From Psychrobacter sp. Ps6 (GTDB taxonomy: Bacteria; Pseudomonadota; Gammaproteobacteria; Pseudomonadales; Moraxellaceae): DNA of 64,000 bases. Of this stretch, positions 57,541-64,000 are shown one piece after another. Where the stretch lies: NCBI RefSeq assembly GCF_022129235.1, contig NZ_JADQAI010000008.1:1-64000 (forward strand), written 5' to 3'. Positions within the stretch are counted from its first letter, which is position 1; each line of letters starts with the position of its first letter. The translations under genes and the position numbers were made by a program. Below the pieces are notes generated by a model that had not been told where the DNA came from, made no database searches, and saw only the letters and a program-made list of their open reading frames with translations.

Positions 57541-57602
57541 CGTGTTGAACATTTTTATATGGCCTCGGTCAGTATGATAATGATAGTTGAATGTTCAACA
57601 CG
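57541..57602. promoter_or_regulatory. 13-bp perfect inverted repeat upstream of yadG
   Basis: CGTGTTGAACATT (57541-57553) is matched exactly by AATGTTCAACACG (57590-57602), 36 bases apart, ending 55 bases before the yadG start. Each arm is itself nearly palindromic around TGTT(G/C)AACA, like two operator sites in opposite orientation. No regulator gene is adjacent. Confidence 0.55.
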
Positions 57603-57657
57603 GCCTATTATTCTAAAATCGTGTTTTATACAAATTGATAAAAAATAAGAGGTCTTC

Positions 57658-58620
57658 ATGTCTGATGTACCAGCACTTTCTATCCAAGGCTTGTCCAAAA
57701 CCTATGACAATGGGTTTTCGGCATTAAAAGGGGTTGATTTAACCGTACCACAAGGTGGGTTCTTTGCGTTACTTGGGCCAAATGGCGCAGGTAAGTCCAC
57801 CATGATTGGCATTATCAGTTCACTATTTAAGCCAACCACGGGTAGTGTCCATATTTTTGGGACAGATCTATTAGAGAACCCTTCGATTGCCAAACAGTAC
57901 CTTGGCGTTGTACCGCAAGAATTTAACTTCAACATGTTTGAAAAAGTCGAAGATATCTTGATTACACAAGCAGGTTATTTTGGTATTCCAGCAAAAGAAG
58001 CCAAACCACGCGCAAAAAGGTTGCTGACAGCGCTCGGACTATGGGATAAACGCGACAGCAAATCACGTGAGCTATCTGGTGGTATGAAACGTCGCTTGAT
58101 GATTGCCCGAGCGTTGATTCATAAGCCAAAATTATTGATTCTCGATGAGCCAACGGCGGGTGTCGATATCGAGCTTCGCCGCTCAATGTGGGATTTTATG
58201 CAGCAGATCAATATCGAAGAAAATACCACGATCATATTGACCACCCATTATCTCGAAGAAGCCGAGCAGTTGTGTAAACGTATTGCGATCTTGGATCACG
58301 GTGAGATTCGTATTAATACAGAAATGAAAGATTTATTGGCACAGTTGTCAGTAGAGACGTTTGTCTTTGATTTAGAAACGCCGCTCACCGAGCAATTGGC
58401 TCTGACTGGAGTGACAGATATCTCCCAGCCAGATGAGCAGACGTTAGAAGTCACTTTGACAGAAGGTGAGTCATTAAATGGTGTCTTTGATCAGTTATCT
58501 AATAAAGGCATCAAAGTAGGCAGTATGCGTAATAAAGCCAACCGTCTAGAAGAGTTGTTTATGCGCTTGGTTGACAAAAATATTGAAAGTGCAGACAGCA
58601 TGAAGGAGGCGGGATTATGA
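57658..58620 (+). CDS. yadG: ABC transporter ATP-binding protein (YadG-like)
   Basis: A 320-residue ABC-2-type ATPase. Walker A is LLGPNGAGKSTM (about 39-50), the signature is LSGGMKRRL (about 140), Walker B is LLILDEPTAGVD, and the H-loop is TTHYLEE. The C-terminal ~80 residues form the DrrA-like extension. With the permease gene it overlaps by four bases (ATGA), it matches the E. coli yadG-yadH pair. The exporter's substrate is unknown. A marked 13-bp inverted repeat lies in its promoter region. Confidence 0.92.
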   Translation: MSDVPALSIQGLSKTYDNGFSALKGVDLTVPQGGFFALLGPNGAGKSTMIGIISSLFKPTTGSVHIFGTDLLENPSIAKQYLGVVPQEFNFNMFEKVEDILITQAGYFGIPAKEAKPRAKRLLTALGLWDKRDSKSRELSGGMKRRLMIARALIHKPKLLILDEPTAGVDIELRRSMWDFMQQINIEENTTIILTTHYLEEAEQLCKRIAILDHGEIRINTEMKDLLAQLSVETFVFDLETPLTEQLALTGVTDISQPDEQTLEVTLTEGESLNGVFDQLSNKGIKVGSMRNKANRLEELFMRLVDKNIESADSMKEAGL

Positions 58621-59423
58621 GCCAGGAACTAATCAATCATAATAAAACAATGTCACTGAGTAAAAAGTGGATTGCGTTTCGTACGATATGGTTCAAAGAA
58701 GTGCGCCGTATTCTGCGTATTTGGCCGCAAACGCTATTGCCGCCAGTGATTACGATGAGTTTGTACTTTGTCATCTTCGGTAAAATGATTGGCTCGCGCG
58801 TGGGTGAGATGGGCGGTGTGCCTTACATGCAGTTTATCGTACCAGGTCTGATCATGATGTCGATCATTACCAACAGTTACTCTAACGTGGTCTCGAGCTT
58901 TTTTAGTGCCAAGTTCACATCTAGTATTGAGGAGCTTTTGGTCTCACCTGTCTCCAAACATGCGATTTTGATGGGTTATATCAGCGGTGGTATCTTCCGT
59001 GGACTCGCCATCGGTGTCATTGTTTCGATTGTCGCGTTATTCTTTACTGACCTTGGTATCGAGCATTTATTTGTCACTGTATTTACCGTACTTGGCACGT
59101 CTATTTTGTTCTCACTAGGCGGTTTTATCAATGCGGTGTTTGCGCGCTCATTTGATGATATCTCTATTATTCCAAGCTTTGTATTGACTCCGCTGACCTA
59201 TTTGGGCGGTGTGTTTTATTCGATGGAAAACTTATCACCATTTTGGCAAAATATCTCGCTATTAAATCCTATCGTCTATATGGTCAACTCATTCCGCTAC
59301 GGTATTCTTGGCTATTCTGATGTCAACGTTTGGTATTCGATGGCAGCGATTTTTGTATTCTGTGCAATATTTTATACCATTGCTTATCGCTTGCTCAGTA
59401 ACGGTTCGCGCGTGCGTTTATAG
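58617..59423 (+). CDS. yadH: ABC-2-type permease (YadH-like)
   Basis: A 268-residue membrane protein with six hydrophobic segments, very similar to E. coli YadH in RIWPQTLLPPVITMSLYF, MQFIVPGLIMMSIITN, SFDDISIIPSFVLTPLTYLG and NPIVYMVNSFRYGILG. It forms the membrane half of the exporter with the preceding ATPase; translational coupling by ATGA overlap makes equimolar synthesis likely. The long hairpin at 59506 follows its stop by about 80 bases. Confidence 0.93.
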   Translation: MSQELINHNKTMSLSKKWIAFRTIWFKEVRRILRIWPQTLLPPVITMSLYFVIFGKMIGSRVGEMGGVPYMQFIVPGLIMMSIITNSYSNVVSSFFSAKFTSSIEELLVSPVSKHAILMGYISGGIFRGLAIGVIVSIVALFFTDLGIEHLFVTVFTVLGTSILFSLGGFINAVFARSFDDISIIPSFVLTPLTYLGGVFYSMENLSPFWQNISLLNPIVYMVNSFRYGILGYSDVNVWYSMAAIFVFCAIFYTIAYRLLSNGSRVRL

Positions 59424-59505
59424 TGTGCTTTATCGTCTAAATTGCTGATTATCAGTCGTTTGACGCCTTGTCTTTTTTCTTACTCAATTTGGTCGCATTA
59501 TTTTT

Positions 59506-59584
59506 CGGATAGGTGTGTAGGTCTTGGTCATTTCTTTTGTGATAAAAGAAAGAATCAGTCCTATCATACCTATCCGTTTTTTTT
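59506..59584 (+). terminator. Long nested hairpin ending in T8, after yadH
   Basis: An outer stem CGGATAGGTGTG / CATACCTATCCG (one wobble), then TAGG/CCTA, an imperfect middle and an inner perfect stem TTTCTTTT/AAAAGAAA make a single ~70-base, mostly paired hairpin followed by eight Ts. Acts as a terminator at least in form; much longer than usual. Confidence 0.7.
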
Positions 59585-59647
59585 GAATAAAATGACACTT
59601 GTTATATAAACGCAGGGGTTGATCAGCAGAAAGATAAGCTATTAATT

Positions 59648-59666
59648 GCGAATAGTCCTCATTAGC
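59648..59666 (+). promoter_or_regulatory. Candidate Fur box of the ferric transport operon
   Basis: GCGAATAGTCCTCATTAGC agrees at 12 of 19 positions with the classical Fur box and keeps its AAT...TCATTA core. It lies about 65 bases before the permease start. Iron repression of the operon is expected from its content. Confidence 0.5.
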
Positions 59667-59730
59667 ATTATACTTCTCATTTTTTAAGACAAAAGGTAGC
59701 TTCCGGTTACCTTGGTAATTGAGACACTAA

Positions 59731-60768
59731 ATGACCCAATCAGTCAGCGAACAAATCATTCGACAGCAACGTCGCATAGAATCGAAACGCCGATTGGTGT
59801 TATTGGCACTTGCGGTAGCGTGTGTCGTGGGTCTGGTGCTGGATGTGATGACTGGGCCTTCCATGCTGCCGATGGGAGAAGTGATTAGCTCGCTATTGCA
59901 GCTAAGCGGTGTGGATGATACCTCACATACCATCGTTTATGATTTGCGCCTGCCTATTGCGTTTATGGCTTTGCTAGTAGGGGCGTCACTCGGTGCTGGT
60001 GGTGCTGAGATGCAGACACTACTCAATAATCCGATGGCAAGTCCTTATACGTTAGGGCTTGCGGCAGCAGCAGGATTTGGCGCTTCCTTAGTCATTGCGT
60101 TTGGTAGTTTTGGTTTGCCATTACAATATGCTGTGCCTATTGGAGCGTTTTCGATGACGATGGTCGCCTCGGCGGTGCTGTTTTTGTTTGCGTCATTGCG
60201 ACAGTTTGCGGCTGCTACACTGATATTAGTGGGTATCGCTCTGTTATTTATTTTTCAGTCACTATTGTCATTGGTGCAATTTACCGCATCAGCTGAGATC
60301 TCCCAGCAAATTTTGTTTTGGCTATTCGGTAGTTTAACCAAATCTACTTGGTCCAATGTATCGGTGGTCGTTGTCGTCAGTGGCATTTGCATTGCCTTAT
60401 TGATGCGCGACAATTGGAAATTAACCGCGCTAAGATTGGGCGAACAGAGGGCATCAGCACTTGGTGTCAATATCACGCGCTTGCGTATTAAAACCTTGAT
60501 TTTAGTGGCGATGATGACGGCAACAGCGATTAGCTTTGTCGGGGTGATTGGCTTTATCGGTTTGGTGGCACCGCACGTAGCGCGGTTGCTCGTTGGTGAA
60601 GACCAGCGTTACTTTTTGCCCGCGACCATGCTCGCAGGCGCAGCGTTTTTATCATTCTCATCGGTGTTATCGAAAGTGATTGTACCAGGCGCATTGTTTC
60701 CGGTTGGGATTGTCACGTCGTTTGTGGGTGTACCCTTTTTATTCTGGATTATTTGGACTAAACGATGA
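59731..60768 (+). CDS. FecCD-type iron/siderophore ABC permease
   Basis: A 345-residue inner-membrane permease of the BtuC/FecCD family with about ten hydrophobic segments. Family blocks are DLRLPIAFMALLVGASLGAG, GAEMQTLLNNPMASPYTLGL, LRLGEQRASALGVNI and GFIGLVAPHVARLLVGEDQR. It imports a ferric chelate (or heme or B12-like ligand). One copy only, so it probably forms a homodimer. It is followed with ATGA overlap by the binding protein and then the ATPase, making a complete importer downstream of a Fur-like box. No TonB receptor is in the window. Confidence 0.92.
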   Translation: MTQSVSEQIIRQQRRIESKRRLVLLALAVACVVGLVLDVMTGPSMLPMGEVISSLLQLSGVDDTSHTIVYDLRLPIAFMALLVGASLGAGGAEMQTLLNNPMASPYTLGLAAAAGFGASLVIAFGSFGLPLQYAVPIGAFSMTMVASAVLFLFASLRQFAAATLILVGIALLFIFQSLLSLVQFTASAEISQQILFWLFGSLTKSTWSNVSVVVVVSGICIALLMRDNWKLTALRLGEQRASALGVNITRLRIKTLILVAMMTATAISFVGVIGFIGLVAPHVARLLVGEDQRYFLPATMLAGAAFLSFSSVLSKVIVPGALFPVGIVTSFVGVPFLFWIIWTKR

Positions 60769-62033
60769 AAAACTGGATTTGCGGGACAGTGGCAGTAGGT
60801 TTAATGTTATCAACGTTAACTGCTCATGCAGAAATCAAAACCATCAACGATGTGCTAGGACGAGACGTTCAAGTCGATGTGCCTGCCAAGCGCGTGGTGT
60901 TGGGATTCTATTATCCTGATTATATTGCGGCGACAGGCTCGGAAAAATTTGGGCAGGTAGTGGGTATTTCACGAGAGTTTTGGGAAGATTTTAATCCGGG
61001 TAGTTGGGAATTATATAGCGAAAAATTACCAAATCTAAATAGCATTGGCGATATTGGCAATATTGATAGAGGCACGTTTTCTTTCGAAAAAACCTTGGCA
61101 ATGAAGCCCGATGTGGTGGTGTTAGCAAAATGGCAATATGACACCCTAAAGGCCGAAATGCCGCGTTTTGAAGCAGCAAACATTCCAGTTGTCGTGGTTG
61201 ATTATAATGACCAAACGGTAAAAAACCATGTCAAAAGCACCGAGATTTTTGGACAATTGGCAGGTAGCGAGCAACGCGCTGACCAAGCGGCGCAAGAATA
61301 TGCTGACGGCATCGCAGACATCCAGAAACGCGTACAAGCTGCAGCCCTACCTCAGCCCAAAATCTATATGGAGTTTGGTGATAAAGGTCCGCAAGAGCAT
61401 AGCTTCACCTTTGGTAAAAACATGTGGGGCGCGATTGCAGACACGGTAGGTGGTGATAATATCAGTAGACCCTTCATCGAAGACTGGGGCATCATTAACC
61501 CAGAACAAGTTTTGGTGAGTAAACCTGATGTTATTATGATCTCAGGCACCGAAGTGGGCATGAAGCAGCCCAATGCGATGGCAATGGGCATCGATATCCC
61601 AACTGATGAAGCCCAGCGTCGCCTAAAAGGCTTTACCACCCGCAGTGGTTGGGAGAATCTACCCGCAGTGAAGAATAACCGCGTATATGGCATTTATCAC
61701 ACGGCGTCGCGCTCGTTATCTGATTTGGCAGCCGCCCAATTTATGGCAAAAGCGTTATACCCTACAGCATTTGCTGATGTCGACCCTGAAAAAACCTACA
61801 TGGATTTTCACGAAAAGTATTTGCCAGTCAAGCCTAATGGTACGTTCTTCATCCAGCTAGGCTGTGGAGCAAGTGTTTGTGATGACAATGCTAACGTTCA
61901 AGCAAAAGATCAGGGCAACGCATCAACCGCTGCGACCCAAGCCGATCCTGCTGCCAATATGTCTGAAAACGTAACTGAAAATGTGTCGTGGTTTACTAAG
62001 CTTATGAATTGGTTTAGCAGTTTATTTGCTTAA
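60765..62033 (+). CDS. Periplasmic iron-chelate binding protein with unusual C-terminal tail
   Basis: A 422-residue type III substrate-binding protein (FepB/FecB class) with a Sec signal peptide (about 1-22, ending AHA). The two lobes have RVVLGFYYPDYIAATG, MKPDVVVLAKWQYD, YMEFGDKGPQ and VSKPDVIMISGTEVG. It delivers the ligand to the permease. The domain ends near residue 365. A further ~55 residues hold two cysteines (CGASVC), an Ala/Asn/Thr-rich stretch and an amphipathic end (WFTKLMNWFSSLFA) that could sit on the membrane. This tail is not usual for the family. Confidence 0.9.
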   Translation: MKNWICGTVAVGLMLSTLTAHAEIKTINDVLGRDVQVDVPAKRVVLGFYYPDYIAATGSEKFGQVVGISREFWEDFNPGSWELYSEKLPNLNSIGDIGNIDRGTFSFEKTLAMKPDVVVLAKWQYDTLKAEMPRFEAANIPVVVVDYNDQTVKNHVKSTEIFGQLAGSEQRADQAAQEYADGIADIQKRVQAAALPQPKIYMEFGDKGPQEHSFTFGKNMWGAIADTVGGDNISRPFIEDWGIINPEQVLVSKPDVIMISGTEVGMKQPNAMAMGIDIPTDEAQRRLKGFTTRSGWENLPAVKNNRVYGIYHTASRSLSDLAAAQFMAKALYPTAFADVDPEKTYMDFHEKYLPVKPNGTFFIQLGCGASVCDDNANVQAKDQGNASTAATQADPAANMSENVTENVSWFTKLMNWFSSLFA

Positions 62034-62078
62034 GTAGAGACGTGCCCTATTTTTGATAATTTGATAGAAGAAGTCGCT

Positions 62079-62855
62079 ATGCTCAAGCTTAACCGTTTAA
62101 CCATCCAATATGGCTCGCACACCGTTGCTAGGGAGATTGATGCCCAGTTTGAATCGGGCAAGATTTACACCATTTTGGGAGCAAACGGGGCAGGTAAGTC
62201 GAGTTTGCTCAAGGCGATTTTTGGCGAGTTGGCTTTTTCTGGCACTATTGACTATCAGGGCAAAGCGCAGAGCAAAGCCCATCTCAATACATGGCGCAAA
62301 CCCATTGCCTATATGCCGCAAGACAGTCACACTGACGCTGAGCTAACTACCCTTGAAGTGGTGTTGCTCGGACGCATGGACGCCTTGAGCCGTCATATTG
62401 GTGATGAGTTATTAACAGAAGCGGTCGAATTATTGGCAGAGCTGAATATCTCTCATTTGGCACATCGTCCGATCCACTTATTGAGTGGCGGACAGCGGCA
62501 ACTGGCGATGTTTGCTCAAGCCTTACTGCGCCGCCCCAAGATTTTGCTGCTCGATGAACCTGTCTCAGCACTGGACATGGCACATCAAATCAATCTATTG
62601 GACAAAGTGAGCCATTATACTCAGCAGCACCAACTGATTTGTATTATGGTGTTGCATGATTTGAGCCTAGCTGCTCAATTCTCAGATGAAGTTTTACTGT
62701 TGGCTGATGGTCACATTCATGCTCAGGGTATGCCAAGCGCCGTATTACAATCCGATATTTTACGCCAAGTGTATCACGTGGATATTGAGATTTTGACCAG
62801 TCATCAAGGCTTGCCTGTGATTCATCCATATCGCAAGCAGCTTACTGGCGTCTGA
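62079..62855 (+). CDS. Iron-chelate ABC transporter ATPase (FecE/FepC-like)
   Basis: A 258-residue ABC ATPase of the FecE/FepC type: Walker A ILGANGAGKSSLL (about 28-40), Q-loop in AYMPQDSH, signature LLSGGQRQLAMFAQ, Walker B ILLLDEPVSALD, H-loop VLHDLSLAAQ. It energises the preceding permease. It follows the binding-protein stop by 45 bases. A TTG six codons upstream is in frame; the ATG at 62079, with a GAAGAAG in front, is preferred. It ends 12 bases before the converging EamA gene. Confidence 0.92.
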   Translation: MLKLNRLTIQYGSHTVAREIDAQFESGKIYTILGANGAGKSSLLKAIFGELAFSGTIDYQGKAQSKAHLNTWRKPIAYMPQDSHTDAELTTLEVVLLGRMDALSRHIGDELLTEAVELLAELNISHLAHRPIHLLSGGQRQLAMFAQALLRRPKILLLDEPVSALDMAHQINLLDKVSHYTQQHQLICIMVLHDLSLAAQFSDEVLLLADGHIHAQGMPSAVLQSDILRQVYHVDIEILTSHQGLPVIHPYRKQLTGV

Positions 62856-62866
62856 ATCATGCCTGA

Positions 62867-63742
62867 TTAAGAAAGCTTAACGGCTTTTTTGTCAGGCAAG
62901 CTGCTGATTACCCCTGCAAAGATGACCGCTACAATACCAAAAACTTCTATCCAGCCAATGCTTTCACCGGCAAAGATGACCCCATAAGCCGCGGAAAACA
63001 CAACAGTTAAGTAGGACAGTGACGCGACCGTAAATTTTTGCCCCACGTGATAAGCATGTGTCATTGCCAATTGAGCCAGTAGCCCTGCCACCCCAATACC
63101 AATGATATAAGGCAAACTCGCACTCGTCAAAGCACTCCAGCCAAACCATGTCGCCGCTATGGCTGAGACAACGGTCGCCACTACCGAAAAGTAAAACACA
63201 ATTCGCCACGCAGGCTCACCCATCAAGGATAGCTCTCGCACTTGTAGCAGCGCAAACGCTGTAAAAATACCGCCACTTAACGTAATCAAAGTTTCTAACA
63301 GTCTGTCGGAAGCGAAGGCAGGTTTTAACATCAAACAAATACCAGCCAATCCCAGTAGTAGCGCGCCCCACGTTTTAAGCGATGGTTTGTCTTTGAGCCA
63401 AAAAATAGACAGCAAGGCAATAAAGACGACAGAGGTGTAGTTCAGCGTCACAGACGTTGCGAGCGGTAAATGGCCTAAGCCATAAAACGCCAGTAATAAT
63501 GCCGTCGTGCCTGCCAGACTACGCTGCATATGGCCCCAAAAAAATGGCGTCTTAAGGGTTTTTTTTCGCGCAAGGGTCGTGCCAAAAATAACTAAGGCAG
63601 GCAACAAGGAGCGCCAAAAAGCCAGTTCATATTCATTCATGTGCAAGTGAGTGGCGGCGTTTTTGACCAAAATACTCATCGTGGCAAACAAGAATGACGC
63701 AATAACCATCCAGCCTGAGCCTAAAGAGATTCTTTTTATCAT
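62867..63742 (-). CDS. EamA (drug/metabolite transporter family) exporter
   Basis: A 291-residue inner-membrane protein with ten predicted helices in two EamA repeats (about 5-135 and 150-285), typical of DMT-superfamily exporters. Visible parts include ASFLFATMSILVKNAATHLH, NYTSVVFIALLSIFWLKDKP, GLLAQLAMTHAYHVG and GVIFAGESIGWIEVFGIVAV. Substrates of such proteins range from amino acids to nucleosides; none can be assigned. The gene converges on the ferric ATPase with a 12-base gap, so transcripts must overlap. The start codon has no obvious ribosome-binding site. Confidence 0.88.
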   Translation of the reverse strand: MIKRISLGSGWMVIASFLFATMSILVKNAATHLHMNEYELAFWRSLLPALVIFGTTLARKKTLKTPFFWGHMQRSLAGTTALLLAFYGLGHLPLATSVTLNYTSVVFIALLSIFWLKDKPSLKTWGALLLGLAGICLMLKPAFASDRLLETLITLSGGIFTAFALLQVRELSLMGEPAWRIVFYFSVVATVVSAIAATWFGWSALTSASLPYIIGIGVAGLLAQLAMTHAYHVGQKFTVASLSYLTVVFSAAYGVIFAGESIGWIEVFGIVAVIFAGVISSLPDKKAVKLS

Positions 63743-64000
63743 AAGTAGCGATAAGCAAAAAGAGGCAATTGTACCATTCCACGTGATATGCTTTTTGATT
63801 AATTTAGAGCATCAATAAGGGTGGTATCTGAACTAGGTAAGACAGTATTTACTGATGTGAAATCAAAAAATAAAAGGGAATGTCGGCTTATCCTCATTGG
63901 CTAAGGCGGTGACAGCCGCAAGCATACAAAAGGCGCACACAGATAGGCCAATTGCGGTAAAATAGCGATCTATCAATATTACGTACATTATTTAGCAACT

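Larger units (their letters stand above)
59424..59730. other. Intergenic region between yadH and the iron-uptake operon
   Basis: About 300 bases containing the long nested hairpin with T8 (59506-59584) and, nearer the next start, the Fur-like box (59648-59666). No gene seen. Confidence 0.6.

Noticed and set aside
58617-58620. Possible frameshift between yadG and yadH
   Set aside because: The four-base overlap ATGA is normal translational coupling; both proteins are full-length.
63743-64000. A gene start at the right edge
   Set aside because: No open frame with a ribosome-binding site is visible; a TTGCGG...TAAAAT-like stretch near 63950-63965 could be a promoter for a gene outside the window, but cannot be supported.

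Overview
The window looks like chromosome of a Psychrobacter-type gammaproteobacterium (Moraxellaceae). The basis is the gene content: class I lipase with its foldase, a long-linker FtsK, the Pseudomonas-like adenine deaminase, a DUF294/exonuclease pair and fasciclin lipoproteins, in a moderate-GC background. The species assignment is inference from reading the proteins, not from a search. No insertion sequence, integrase or CRISPR array was seen.

Layout. 1-10 kb: the last codons of tuf with its terminator, rimI, a MerR regulator, adjoining trxB-aat, divergent ftsK, an amidase, a DODA-type dioxygenase and rlmH. 10-22.6 kb, mostly minus strand: a DUF421 membrane protein, a small membrane protein, an enlarged dacB, a DnaQ-like exonuclease beside a cNMP/CBS/DUF294 protein, dapC, a plus-strand membrane protein, glnD and map. 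22.9-27.5 kb, plus strand: secreted lipase and its foldase, then three lipoproteins (a 43-residue one, a META-domain one and a TolB-like propeller).

27.7-37.3 kb holds a plus-strand cluster: a YqiJ-like membrane protein, a YqiK-like flotillin, a 2067-residue AAA ATPase (DUF3686 type) and two tandem DUF2256 mini-proteins. The spacer before the ATPase gene contains inverted repeats that can form mutually exclusive structures. Next to it, at 37.5-42.2 kb, is one AT-rich gene for a 1562-residue protein. It has a nuclease-like N-terminus, a STAND-type P-loop module and a long helical C-terminus, and is best read as an Avs-like antiphage NTPase acquired by transfer. This junction is the most interesting part of the window.

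42.3-64 kb: metH, two fasciclin lipoproteins with the relic of a third copy between them, an AGCS amino-acid/sodium symporter, lemA with two TPM-domain genes, adenine deaminase, a sirtuin, tRNA-Arg(CCG), a c5-type cytochrome, yadG-yadH, an iron-type ABC importer operon with a Fur-like box upstream, and an EamA exporter.

Functional links that can be supported: lipase with foldase; permease, binding protein and ATPase for ferric uptake; yadG with yadH; LemA with TPM proteins; flotillin with the YqiJ-like protein and probably the large ATPase. Where an in-frame upstream codon exists, starts were chosen by ribosome-binding site and family length, and the choice is stated in each entry.
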